Below, in pieces: positions 34,219 through 43,109 of a DNA stretch of 64,000 nucleotides. The translations under genes were made by a program, and so were the position numbers. The stretch spans positions 2,465,390 to 2,529,389 of the forward strand of contig NZ_JAENHK010000010.1 in NCBI RefSeq assembly GCF_016595215.1, written 5' to 3'. The notes under the pieces were generated by a model. It was not told where the DNA came from, made no database searches, and saw nothing but the letters and a program-made list of their open reading frames with translations. Origin of the DNA: Chryseobacterium paridis (GTDB taxonomy: Bacteria; Bacteroidota; Bacteroidia; Flavobacteriales; Weeksellaceae). Position 1 is the first letter of the stretch. Each line of letters begins with the position of its first letter.

Positions 34219-34580
34219 TTATAACTTTCAATGTTTTTGGATTACAAAAATACATTTAAAAAATATAAGCTACATGGCTACTGTACATTTTACATAGAAA
34301 AAGCTTTTAAGTATGGACACAGATTTAAGTATCTTCATTTCACATTATCAAATGTTGCCACCATACATATTTTTATAACACACCCTATATTTTCTTTCTT
34401 TTTAAAGCCACTATTCTACTTCTTATTATTTACAAAACCATAAATTATTGTAAAATATTAAACCAACAATCGTCCCCATTAAATATAACTTACAATTTAT
34501 TTCATTTAGATAATTATTTAAATAAAAAAAAGACCATCCATTACTTTTATCACAAACTGGTGATATGTAAATTATTCTAT
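34219..34580. other. Intergenic stretch between divergent genes
   Basis: About 390 bases lie between the leftward glycosyltransferases and the rightward lipoprotein. An open frame of 70 codons (34231-34443) has the composition of translated AT-rich DNA, rich in Phe/Tyr/Lys, with no supporting signals, and I do not call it a gene. The right part holds the 12-base motif at 34543 and the promoter at 34581. Confidence 0.6.
34543..34554 (+). promoter_or_regulatory. Shared 12-base motif upstream of the unknown lipoprotein
   Basis: ACTTTTATCACA starts exactly 70 bases before the ATG at 34613, the same distance as upstream of the MACPF gene. Confidence 0.4.
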
Positions 34581-34588
34581 TATCTTTG
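34581..34588 (+). promoter_or_regulatory. -7 promoter element for the unknown lipoprotein
   Basis: TATCTTTG, 24 bases before the ATG at 34613. Confidence 0.65.
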
Positions 34589-34612
34589 TGCCTTTAAAAT
34601 TAAATTAAGTAT

Positions 34613-35503
34613 ATGAAAAAGAAATTACTGAAACTGAGCACTCTTGCTTTTACATTTTCTTTATTTTTAAGTGTCTCCTCATGTAGAGATGCTTCGGAAA
34701 ATATGGATTCGGTAACAACATCGGAGGTAAATGGAAATTTAACAAACAAAATTCAATCATTCAGAAATGTCGAAGAGAAAAAGGTATTAGTAGAATTTAA
34801 AAACTTCACCAATAGCCAAGCATCTCAAAATATTGAGAAAAATGCAATTTTTTTTCATCAACAAAAATTAAAGTCTATTTATAAAGAAAGACAAGAATTT
34901 CATTTTACGAGTATACAAAACCTTGCTGATGAGATTAACTCATTAGTATTGATTGACAAAGAAAAATCTGAAAAATTATTTACAACATATTCAAAATTTC
35001 TAAGAAAATCAATATATACAGTTGAGCCAACTGTTAATTATGAAGATGCTATTACCTTAGATATAAGTAAACTCACAAAAACCGATGATCCTACAGGAAA
35101 ATACATTGGAGTTGTGTCTGTAAAAGAAGGCATACTTCTTACTAATGGAACATATTCTATTACATGGCACGTTGGACTTGAAAAACATAAAGATGATTTA
35201 GGAACTACTTTTTATCGTAATTTCACACAGCTTGGATCTAATGTACAAATCAATGGACAATGGACAACATACCCAAGTTCTATGAGACCAAGCTTAGATT
35301 CAAGGGCTGATTTCTTTGGAGCATCAATTTATCATCATGAAACATTAGGGTTCTTATCCGATTATGGAAGCGTAATACGAAATACAGGTCAAAAAACTGA
35401 TTATGGATGGGCTCCAAAAAGTGCACGAATAGGAGGTACATTTACAACCACAGTAAATGGTGCTGAATATAGTCTCGAAGGAGCAAGTAATTTTACCTGG
35501 TAA
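34613..35503 (+). CDS. Secreted lipoprotein of unknown family
   Basis: 296 residues. The lipoprotein signal ends LSVSSC (Cys24). Residues about 45-130 are charged and helical. From about 145 on, the chain is Gly/Thr/Tyr-rich and looks like a beta-sandwich (for example GTYSITWHVGLEKH and RIGGTFTTTVNGAEYSL). I do not recognise the family. Its own promoter and a strong terminator make it monocistronic. It shares an upstream 12-base motif at the same distance as the MACPF gene, which hints at co-regulation only. Confidence 0.75.
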   Translation: MKKKLLKLSTLAFTFSLFLSVSSCRDASENMDSVTTSEVNGNLTNKIQSFRNVEEKKVLVEFKNFTNSQASQNIEKNAIFFHQQKLKSIYKERQEFHFTSIQNLADEINSLVLIDKEKSEKLFTTYSKFLRKSIYTVEPTVNYEDAITLDISKLTKTDDPTGKYIGVVSVKEGILLTNGTYSITWHVGLEKHKDDLGTTFYRNFTQLGSNVQINGQWTTYPSSMRPSLDSRADFFGASIYHHETLGFLSDYGSVIRNTGQKTDYGWAPKSARIGGTFTTTVNGAEYSLEGASNFTW

Positions 35504-35506
35504 ATT

Positions 35507-35540
35507 AAAAAGAGCAAATCATTTTTGATTTGCTCTTTTT
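35507..35540 (+). terminator. Terminator after the unknown lipoprotein
   Basis: 15-base stem GAGCAAATCA / TGATTTGCTC flanked by AAAAA / TTTTT, 4-base loop. Confidence 0.85.
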
Positions 35541-35615
35541 AATTATAAAACAAGATAAAGTATAGTTATTATAAATAAACCAGCATTGTTAGCTTCTAAA
35601 AAATATAATTTTAAG

Positions 35616-35623
35616 TAAATTTG
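35616..35623 (+). promoter_or_regulatory. -7 promoter element for gltX
   Basis: TAAATTTG, 19 bases before the ATG at 35643. Confidence 0.6.
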
Positions 35624-35642
35624 CATAAAATTAAAATTGATA

Positions 35643-37154
35643 ATGGAGAAAGTAAGAGTACGTTTTGCTCCAAGTCCCACAGGACCTTTGCATTTAGGAG
35701 GTGTAAGAACCGCATTATATGATTATCTATTCGCTAAAAACCGGGGTGGAGAATTTGTATTGAGAATTGAAGATACAGATACTGCCAGATATGTAGAAGG
35801 AGCTGAAGAATATATTGAAGAAGCTTTAGAATGGTGCGGGATCATTCCTGATGAAAGTCCTAAAAAAGGAGGAAAATATGCTCCTTACAGACAATCTGAA
35901 AGAAGAGACATTTATGATAGATATACAGAACAAATTCTAAAAACGGATTATGCTTATTTGGCTTTTGATACTCCTGAAGAATTGGATGCTGTGAGAGCAG
36001 AATATGAAGTGAAAGGAGATGTTTTTTCTTATGATAACAAAACAAGAAATCGTTTAAAAAATAGTCTTTCTCTTTCTGAGGCTGATGTCGAAACTCTACT
36101 ACTTAACAAAACACCTTATGTAGTAAGATTCAAAATGCCGGTTGACAGAACATTAAACCTTGAAGATATTATTCGAGGTAAATCTTCTGTAAACACGAAC
36201 ACCTTGGATGATAAAGTTTTGGTTAAAAATGATGGAATGCCAACTTATCATTTTGCCAATGTCATTGACGACCATGAGATGAAAATAACACATGTCATCC
36301 GTGGAGAAGAATGGTTACCATCTTTAGGTTTACATACTTTATTATATGAAGCAATGCAATGGGAAGCTCCACAGTTTGCACATCTTTCACTTATTTTAAA
36401 GCCTGAAGGAAAAGGAAAACTTAGCAAAAGAGATGGAGACAAATTTGGATTTCCTGTATTTCCATTGGATTTCAAAGATCCTGAAACAGGGAATATTTCT
36501 AAAGGATACAGAGAAAATGGATATCTTCCTGATGCATTTATTAACATGGTAGCTTTGCTAGGTTGGTCCCCTGCCAATGATAAGGAAATTCTTCCTGTAG
36601 AGGAAATGATTAAAGAATTTGACCTTCATAAAGTTCACAAAGCAGGAGCTAGGTTTAGTAAAGAAAAAGCAGAATGGTTTAACCATCAATATATCCAATT
36701 AAAATCTGATCAGGAACTTCTAATAATCCTAAGAAATAGCAATCTGGAACTATCTCATATTTCTGACGAAAAATTAATCAGAATAATACATCTTATGAAG
36801 GAAAGAGCAACTTTCCCAAAAGATATCTATGAAAATGGGAAGTTTTTCTTTGAAGCTCCAATTTCATATGATGAAAAAGCAGCTAAAAAAGCATGGAATG
36901 AAGAAACATCAACCATTCTTAATGAATTGGCTATTACTTTAGAAAAAAATGAATCATTTAATGCTGAAGTATTGAAGCAGACTGTTCATGATTTTGCTGA
37001 AAATAAAGGTCTTGGAATGGGTAAAGTGATGATGCCACTTCGTCTGGCTTTAGTAGGAGAATTGAAAGGACCAGACGTTCCGGATATTTTGGAACTCCTT
37101 GGAAAAGAAGAAAGTATAGCAAGAATAAACAATGCTATTAATAATTTTAAATAG
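35643..37154 (+). CDS. gltX: Glutamyl-tRNA synthetase
   Basis: 503 residues from the ATG at 35643 (MEKVRVRFAPSPTG); a start two codons upstream is possible but less likely. It is a class I synthetase: the HIGH-type motif is APSPTGPLHLGG and the KMSKS-type loop is KLSKRDG. The C-terminal helical anticodon-binding region (about 350-503) is complete. It charges tRNA-Glu. No second glutaminyl enzyme is in the window. accA follows 47 bases later with its own promoter. Confidence 0.96.
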   Translation: MEKVRVRFAPSPTGPLHLGGVRTALYDYLFAKNRGGEFVLRIEDTDTARYVEGAEEYIEEALEWCGIIPDESPKKGGKYAPYRQSERRDIYDRYTEQILKTDYAYLAFDTPEELDAVRAEYEVKGDVFSYDNKTRNRLKNSLSLSEADVETLLLNKTPYVVRFKMPVDRTLNLEDIIRGKSSVNTNTLDDKVLVKNDGMPTYHFANVIDDHEMKITHVIRGEEWLPSLGLHTLLYEAMQWEAPQFAHLSLILKPEGKGKLSKRDGDKFGFPVFPLDFKDPETGNISKGYRENGYLPDAFINMVALLGWSPANDKEILPVEEMIKEFDLHKVHKAGARFSKEKAEWFNHQYIQLKSDQELLIILRNSNLELSHISDEKLIRIIHLMKERATFPKDIYENGKFFFEAPISYDEKAAKKAWNEETSTILNELAITLEKNESFNAEVLKQTVHDFAENKGLGMGKVMMPLRLALVGELKGPDVPDILELLGKEESIARINNAINNFK

Positions 37155-37171
37155 AGTTTCATAATTTTTCA

Positions 37172-37179
37172 TAAATTTG
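37172..37179 (+). promoter_or_regulatory. -7 promoter element for accA
   Basis: TAAATTTG, 22 bases before the ATG at 37202. Confidence 0.6.
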
Positions 37180-37201
37180 AACGATATAATTTACTTCAAG
37201 A

Positions 37202-38158
37202 ATGGAATATTTAAGTTTCGAACTTCCTATAAAAGAATTAATGGACCAATACCAAACATGTTCTTTAGTAGGTGAAGAAAGTGGTGTTGATGTAAAATTA
37301 GCATGTAGCCAGATTGAGGACAAGATCATAGAAAAGAAAAAAGAAATCTATGGAAATCTTACCCCTTGGCAAAGAGTACAACTATCTCGTCATCCTGATC
37401 GTCCCTATGCCTTAGATCATATTAATGGTATCGCAGATAAAGGTAGTTTCCTAGAACTTCATGGAGACAGAAACTTTGCTGATGATCCTGCACTGATTGG
37501 AGGACTAGCTACGTTGGATGGTCATAAAGTAATGATCATAGGAACCCAAAAAGGGAGAACAACAAAGGAAAGACAGTACAGAAGATTTGGAATGCCAAAT
37601 CCTGAAGGATATAGAAAAGCCTTGAGACTAATGAAGTTAGCTGAAAAATTTCATATCCCTGTTGTTACTTTAGTTGACACACCAGGAGCATATCCGGGCT
37701 TAGAAGCTGAAGAACGAGGACAAGGTGAAGCTATTGCCAGAAATATTTTTGAAATGGTTCAACTTAAAACTCCTATTTTCACTTATATTATTGGTGAAGG
37801 AGCAAGTGGGGGAGCATTAGGAATTGGTGTAGGAAACAAGGTATATATGCTGGAAAACACATGGTATACAGTAATCGCACCAGAAAGCTGTTCATCAATA
37901 TTATGGAGAAACTGGGATCACAAAGAAGATGCAGCTAATGCATTAAACCTGACTCCACAAGATGCTTTGAGAGAAAAATTCATTGATGGAATTATTGAAG
38001 AGCCTCTTGGAGGAGCACACTATGATCCTGAAACAGCATACTTAAATTTGAAAAGCTCTATTTTACAAAACATTAAAGCATTTTCTAAATTTACCGGACA
38101 AGAATTAGAAACCCAGCGACAAGAAAAATTCATCGCAATGGGACAATTTAAAGGATAA
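37202..38158 (+). CDS. accA: Acetyl-CoA carboxylase carboxyltransferase, alpha subunit
   Basis: 318 residues, the normal length. The crotonase-like core shows [53 protein letters not shown] and [17 protein letters not shown]. With AccD it transfers carboxyl from biotinyl-AccB to acetyl-CoA to make malonyl-CoA. accD is not in the window; accB-accC are 16 kb upstream. Confidence 0.96.
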   Translation: MEYLSFELPIKELMDQYQTCSLVGEESGVDVKLACSQIEDKIIEKKKEIYGNLTPWQRVQLSRHPDRPYALDHINGIADKGSFLELHGDRNFADDPALIGGLATLDGHKVMIIGTQKGRTTKERQYRRFGMPNPEGYRKALRLMKLAEKFHIPVVTLVDTPGAYPGLEAEERGQGEAIARNIFEMVQLKTPIFTYIIGEGASGGALGIGVGNKVYMLENTWYTVIAPESCSSILWRNWDHKEDAANALNLTPQDALREKFIDGIIEEPLGGAHYDPETAYLNLKSSILQNIKAFSKFTGQELETQRQEKFIAMGQFKG

Positions 38159-38161
38159 AAG

Positions 38162-38193
38162 AAAAAGGTTAAGAGTGTACTCTTAACCTTTTT
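38162..38193. terminator. Bidirectional terminator after accA
   Basis: 15-base perfect stem AAAAAGGTTAAGAGT / ACTCTTAACCTTTTT. It separates accA from the convergent DUF6759-like gene and has T runs in both directions. Confidence 0.85.
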
Positions 38194-38218
38194 TAATTTT
38201 AATCTATAAATCCAAACG

Positions 38219-38929
38219 CTACTCAGATACGTTCAATTCTAATTCAATATCCTTGTTTATCCTTTTTAATGATGAGTATTTTGCATCACAAACCATTGTT
38301 GTCAAAACATATTCCCCTTTATCAATGAGAATAAAATTTTGTCCTTTTGCAGGAACGCTAAGATTATAGTATTTCTTTCCACTAATTTTTACAATCAGAT
38401 TACAGCTGGATCTGTTTTTAATATTAATGTATGCCTCTTTTAGATTATCGTCATTACTAAAAATATGAGTCAACATTGCAGCTGTTCTTTTACTTTCTTC
38501 ACTTGGCTCAGATTTTTTGCTACTCGTATTATTAGTATTACTTACACTTGCATAATTCACCTTTTTCTCAATAGTGGCAGGTGTGGAATTTACAGCTATT
38601 GTTTTAGCACTATTTAATTCATTGTTTTTAACAATCTTTTCAATCTTCTCTTTACTAATAGGTTTAATAGTAGGTTTTGCTTCCGGAGAATTATCTGCCA
38701 TGATAATTTCAATCAGCTTTCTTTTAAAATAATCTGTTTTTGCATGGTTAGGATTTTGTTTTAAAAAGCCAGCAATAACCCGTGCCTCCTTTGTGCTTTC
38801 AGCATCTTGTTCAGTATAGATGATAAGCGTTTCTTTTTCTACCACAGCTTTAGATTTGGCCTTTTTCTTTTTTTGAGAAAAGCCAAGGGTAAAAATGCAT
38901 AAAAATATAAGGAGAAATATTTTTTTCAT
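38219..38929 (-). CDS. Secreted DUF6759-like protein, copy A
   Basis: 236 residues. A signal peptide (MKKIFLLIFLCIFTLGFSQ) is followed by a Lys-rich linker, a helical region and a C-terminal domain (about 165-236) shared with three proteins at 53.5-56.2 kb. The shared pattern is a Cys in SSCNLIV, then YYNLSVPAKGQNF, LIDKGEYVL and a second Cys in VCDAKYSSLK; the two cysteines are invariant and may form a disulfide. I recall this as Pfam DUF6759, common in Chryseobacterium; that name is unverified. Function unknown. Confidence 0.78.
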   Translation of the reverse strand: MKKIFLLIFLCIFTLGFSQKKKKAKSKAVVEKETLIIYTEQDAESTKEARVIAGFLKQNPNHAKTDYFKRKLIEIIMADNSPEAKPTIKPISKEKIEKIVKNNELNSAKTIAVNSTPATIEKKVNYASVSNTNNTSSKKSEPSEESKRTAAMLTHIFSNDDNLKEAYINIKNRSSCNLIVKISGKKYYNLSVPAKGQNFILIDKGEYVLTTMVCDAKYSSLKRINKDIELELNVSE

Positions 38930-39003
38930 TAACTAAATGTTTAAAAATTATTAACTAAGAAAATAACGTGAAAAGTCATTTTTTAGTTTGTCATTAAAAT
39001 CAT

Positions 39004-39011
39004 TATCTTTG
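39004..39011 (+). promoter_or_regulatory. -7 promoter element for tsf
   Basis: TATCTTTG, 62 bases before the ATG at 39074. The leader is longer than for most genes here. Its presence shows that tsf is transcribed apart from rpsB. Confidence 0.65.
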
Positions 39012-39073
39012 CAGTGCTCAAAAATAAACTAAAAAATCAAAACTAATTCTTAATAAAAAAAATAATAGATATT

Positions 39074-39901
39074 ATGTCTTATACACCAGCTGCTGCAGAC
39101 GTAGCAAAATTGAGAAACCAAACAGGTGCAGGTATGATGGACTGCAAAAAAGCTTTAGTTGAAGCTGAAGGAGACTTCGAAAAAGCAGTAGATATCCTTA
39201 GAAAAAAAGGACAAAAAGTTGCTGCTAACAGAGCTGACAGAGAATCTACTGAAGGAGCTGTTATCGCTAGAGTAAATGAAGATAACACTCTAGGTGTTGT
39301 TATCTCTTTAAATTGTGAAACTGATTTCGTTGCTAAAAACGAAGCTTTCATTGAGCTTGCTTATGAATTAGCTGAAATGGCTATTTTTGCAGCGACTAAA
39401 GAGGAGCTTTTAGCTACTGATTTCCACGGAATCACTGTTGCTGAAAAACTTATCGAGCAAACAGGAGTTATCGGTGAAAAAATTGAAATTGGTTCTTTTG
39501 AAAGAATTCAAGGACCTTTCTTAGGAGCTTATATCCACGCTGGAAACAAAATTGCTGCAATTACTTCTCTTTCTGCTAAAGCAGATGGAGCTAGCGAAGT
39601 TGCAAAAGCTGTTTCTATGCAAGTTGCTGCTATGAATCCTATTGCTCTTGATGAAACTATGGTTTCTCAAGAAACTATCGATAAAGAATTAGAAATCGAA
39701 AGAGAACTTCTTACAAAAGAAGGGAAGCCTGAAAATATTATCGATAACATTCTTAAAGGAAAAATGCAGAAATTCTATAAGGAGAACACATTGGTACACC
39801 AAGCTTTTATCAAAGATAATAGCCAATCTGTTGCTGACTATGTGAAATCTGTAAATGGAGATTTAAAAGTTACAGGATTTGTAAGAGTAAGCTTAGGTTA
39901 A
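39074..39901 (+). CDS. tsf: Elongation factor Ts
   Basis: 275 residues. The UBA-like start DVAKLRNQTGAGMMDCKKAL is followed by the conserved core NCETDFVAKNEAF. It is the nucleotide-exchange factor for EF-Tu. In related bacteria tsf normally follows rpsB directly. Here rpsB (56245-57006) is 16 kb away on the other strand, and tsf has its own promoter and terminator. The gene itself is intact. Confidence 0.96.
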   Translation: MSYTPAAADVAKLRNQTGAGMMDCKKALVEAEGDFEKAVDILRKKGQKVAANRADRESTEGAVIARVNEDNTLGVVISLNCETDFVAKNEAFIELAYELAEMAIFAATKEELLATDFHGITVAEKLIEQTGVIGEKIEIGSFERIQGPFLGAYIHAGNKIAAITSLSAKADGASEVAKAVSMQVAAMNPIALDETMVSQETIDKELEIERELLTKEGKPENIIDNILKGKMQKFYKENTLVHQAFIKDNSQSVADYVKSVNGDLKVTGFVRVSLG

Positions 39902-39925
39902 TATTATATTTCGAAAATAACATAG

Positions 39926-39955
39926 ATCCCGATGAAAATTTCATCGGGATTTTTA
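39926..39955 (+). terminator. Terminator after tsf
   Basis: Stem ATCCCGATGAAA / TTTCATCGGGAT followed by a T run. Confidence 0.85.
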
Positions 39956-40135
39956 TTTATAAATGACTTCTTTCAAAAAACCTATGGATAAAATAATATA
40001 GTAAGCTTGAAAAATCAATTACATAAAATTCAAATCAAAATCATAAGCTTTACATTTTAACCGTATTTAGTAAAGAATAAAGAATATTTTTTTGATTTTA
40101 CTTGTGATTTATTAATAATATATCAAATATTATTT

Positions 40136-40143
40136 TAAATTTG
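40136..40143 (+). promoter_or_regulatory. -7 promoter element, T9SS adhesin-like gene 1
   Basis: TAAATTTG, 23 bases before the ATG, preceded by a TATCAAATAT-like string that recurs upstream of gene 3. Confidence 0.6.
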
Positions 40144-40166
40144 TAGAAATCCTAACTCCCAAGTTT

Positions 40167-42983
40167 ATGAAAAAATTTCTACTCAGTCTAGTATTGGTTT
40201 TTTTTACAATTAATACCCTTTTTGCACAACGAGATACAGAACATTGGATAGCCCCTTTTTATGCTAATTCCAATGTTGGCACATACAACAACGCTTTGTA
40301 TCTTTCTACAGATTCACTCACCCCCTTTGATGTAAAAATTTATAATAACAATACTTTACTTACAACCATCACAATTAGCAAAGGTGATCCAAAAGTTTAT
40401 ACTATAACTGATAATAGCCTAATCTCTGCGAGCGATCCTGTTGACGGCTTCAAAGTCATTAATAAAGGATTCTATCTTAAGGCTGATAAACCCTTTTATT
40501 GTAGTTTAAGAATGGCACAGAGTGCTCACGGAGAAATTATTACGAGCAAAGGAAAAGCAGGTATTGGTAAAGAATTTTTTGTAGCAACCAGTCCCAATAC
40601 TTCAACCAACACTCTTTATAACTTTACTGCAGGAGTTCTTGCTACAGAGGATAATACAACTGTCACTGTATCGTGGAGCGGAACGGGTGTAACATTTTTT
40701 GGAGGAGTAGCTGGAGGAAACTCTCATACTTTCACATTAAATAAGGGACAATCTTTTATATTTGCAGGCGACGGAGGTCAAAGTGCAAATTTAACCGGAT
40801 TTATTGGAGCTAAAGTGGTAGCAGACAAACCTATTACTCTCACCAACGGAAGCTGTAATGGTAACTTTGGGTTGGGGTTCTCAGGAGGTTCAGATGCCGT
40901 TATGGATCAATCTGTACCAGTAGAAAGACTTGGTAGTACATTTGCCATGGTTAAAACCAAATCAACTGCTCCAAGTGAAAACATGGAAGGTGGGATCATC
41001 ATTGCAGTTGAAGATAATACTGACATATTTTTAAATGGCTCGACCACAGCGGCAGCATCAATAAACGCAGGACAATGGTATAGAATTAACGAAACAGCCT
41101 ATGCTACACAAACTGGAGCAGGAACACATTCCAACATGTTTATTTCCACATCTAAAAAGGTGTACCTCTATCAATTTGTTGCCGTAGGAGGCAGTAATGC
41201 AACCTGTGGATTTAATTACATACCTCCTCTCAACTGTTTCTTACCCAGAAAAATTGATGAAATTGGAAAAATTAACGAGATGCCTACCATCTCAACAGGT
41301 AGTATTAGTCTTAAATTAAATATTTTAACTGAAACCGGAGCCACAGTTTTAGTAAATAACACCCCTCCAACAGCAGCCCAAGGGCCTTACCCTCTAACAG
41401 GAAATACCCAATGGCAAACCTATGCTATCGAAGGAATTTCAGGAAATGTGTCAATTACTTCTACTAAAGCAGTAACCGCCGGAATTAATGGTGGTTATAG
41501 TACAGCAGGATATGGTGGATACTTTGCTGGTTTCTCATCTATTCCTGTAATTTCTAAAAAAATAGGGGAATGTATTCCAGGTATTATACTGGAAGTTGAT
41601 GATGGCTATGAAACTTATCAATGGTATCTAAACGGTGTAGCTATTCCTGGCGCCACCACGAATACTTACACACCTTTACAAGCAGGAAATTACACTGTGA
41701 CAGTTGGAATGGGAACATGTACTCCTGTGACTACTCCTATATATAAAGTTTTCAATTGTATTAAGAACACAACAACTAATATTAATGCTTGTGCTACCAA
41801 AATAATTACTCCAACTTTTTCAAGCTCAACGCAAACTCCTGTTCCAAGTACAGTTTCAATCTTAACAGCCCCTACTCATGGAACAGCAGTCTTAAATCCT
41901 TCAACCGGAATAATTACTTATACACCTACATCCGGATTTTTAGGCTCTGATATGATTGTTTATACTTTCTGTGGAAATGCACCAGAATTTATAGATTGCG
42001 AAACAGTAACTGTAAATCTGACAGTAGTTCCTTTTATAGTAAAAGATGCAACATTAGAAGCATGTCAATATGAGGATAAAGCTTATTTTGATTTAACAAC
42101 AGCAAATGTTATTGATTTTAACCTCGTAATTAAAAAATTCTATCCTACTTTAGCGGATCTCAATGCAAACACCAATGAAATTACAACACCTACAAATTAT
42201 GGTTCAGCAGGAGGCGTGGTATATGTTAAAATAACAAGCAATGAAGGTTGTGTAGGAATTGCAAAAATCACATTAATTGCAAAACCAATTAAGAAATCAC
42301 CAACCTTAGTTGATAAATATATCTGTATAGATTCAAGAACAAATTTGGATGCTGGTCCAGGCTACCAGTCTTACCAATGGAGTACCGGAGCAACAACACA
42401 GGCTATCGAGGGAGTCTCTGTTGGTGAATACCATGTTATTCTTGGAAAGGATGGATGTTTTGTAACGCAAACCGTAAGAGTATTTAAAACTCAGGATCCT
42501 GTTATTACTCAAATCGAAATTTCAAATACTACAGCAACTGTTATTGTGAACGGAGGAACTCCTCCATATAAATACGCAGTAGATGGAACAGCTAATTGGC
42601 AAGACTCCAATGTATTCACGAACCTTTCAAGGGGACAACATACATTCTATGTAAAAGATGCCAACAATTGTACTCCAATTTCAGTTGAAATTACTGTACC
42701 TAATCTCATTAACGCCATTACTCCAAATGGTGATAACATCAACGATTACATTGATTATAGCGAACTGGGATACAAAGAGAATTTAACATTTGTTATCTAT
42801 GACAGATATGGGAACAAAGTATTTACTGGTGATAAATTCAATAACTACAGATGGGATGGTAGGCATTTTGATAAAAAAATCGTAACCGGAACTTATTGGT
42901 ATCATATTAACTGGAACGAACCAAACAAAGAAAAAACTCCCATAAAATACACGGGATGGATTTTAGTAAAAAATAGAAATTAA
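40167..42983 (+). CDS. T9SS-exported IgGFc-binding-like / SprB-repeat protein 1
   Basis: 938 residues. A Sec signal is cut near LFA|Q (residue 20). The region about 25-440 resembles the IgGFc-binding N-terminal domain: GKAGIGKEFFVATSP, GFIGAKVVADKPITLTNG, MDQSVPVERLGSTFAMV. Next come an Ig-like module (QWYLNGVAIPGA), a cadherin/Big-like module (LTAPTHGTAVLNPSTGIITY), a second Ig-like module (YQSYQWSTGAT) and an SprB-like repeat (VNGGTPPYKYAVDG). The CHU_C type B sorting domain is last (NAITPNGDNINDYI to GWILVKNRN). It is probably exported by T9SS and attached to the surface as an adhesin or glycan binder. First of four tandem paralogues; 115+ residues are identical to gene 2. Confidence 0.88.
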   Translation: MKKFLLSLVLVFFTINTLFAQRDTEHWIAPFYANSNVGTYNNALYLSTDSLTPFDVKIYNNNTLLTTITISKGDPKVYTITDNSLISASDPVDGFKVINKGFYLKADKPFYCSLRMAQSAHGEIITSKGKAGIGKEFFVATSPNTSTNTLYNFTAGVLATEDNTTVTVSWSGTGVTFFGGVAGGNSHTFTLNKGQSFIFAGDGGQSANLTGFIGAKVVADKPITLTNGSCNGNFGLGFSGGSDAVMDQSVPVERLGSTFAMVKTKSTAPSENMEGGIIIAVEDNTDIFLNGSTTAAASINAGQWYRINETAYATQTGAGTHSNMFISTSKKVYLYQFVAVGGSNATCGFNYIPPLNCFLPRKIDEIGKINEMPTISTGSISLKLNILTETGATVLVNNTPPTAAQGPYPLTGNTQWQTYAIEGISGNVSITSTKAVTAGINGGYSTAGYGGYFAGFSSIPVISKKIGECIPGIILEVDDGYETYQWYLNGVAIPGATTNTYTPLQAGNYTVTVGMGTCTPVTTPIYKVFNCIKNTTTNINACATKIITPTFSSSTQTPVPSTVSILTAPTHGTAVLNPSTGIITYTPTSGFLGSDMIVYTFCGNAPEFIDCETVTVNLTVVPFIVKDATLEACQYEDKAYFDLTTANVIDFNLVIKKFYPTLADLNANTNEITTPTNYGSAGGVVYVKITSNEGCVGIAKITLIAKPIKKSPTLVDKYICIDSRTNLDAGPGYQSYQWSTGATTQAIEGVSVGEYHVILGKDGCFVTQTVRVFKTQDPVITQIEISNTTATVIVNGGTPPYKYAVDGTANWQDSNVFTNLSRGQHTFYVKDANNCTPISVEITVPNLINAITPNGDNINDYIDYSELGYKENLTFVIYDRYGNKVFTGDKFNNYRWDGRHFDKKIVTGTYWYHINWNEPNKEKTPIKYTGWILVKNRN

Positions 42984-43009
42984 CATTAAATAATTATTAA
43001 ATAATTAAG

Positions 43010-43036
43010 CCACGATTCTCCAATCGTGGTTTTTTG
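43010..43036 (+). terminator. Terminator after adhesin-like gene 1
   Basis: CCACGATT / AATCGTGG stem, 4-base loop, seven T. The same stem sequence ends gene 3. Confidence 0.85.
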
Positions 43037-43078
43037 CTATTATAATATATTATTTTTAAAACATATTGAATAATCTAC

Positions 43079-43086
43079 TATTTTTG
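43079..43086 (+). promoter_or_regulatory. -7 promoter element, adhesin-like gene 2
   Basis: TATTTTTG, 23 bases before the ATG at 43110. Confidence 0.6.
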
Positions 43087-43109
43087 TATAAATTATAATT
43101 CCCAATACC

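Noticed and set aside
34231-34443. Open frame of 70 codons between the glycosyltransferases and the lipoprotein
   Set aside because: Phe/Tyr/Lys/His-rich composition typical of translated AT-rich spacer; no promoter match, ribosome-binding site or recognisable motif.
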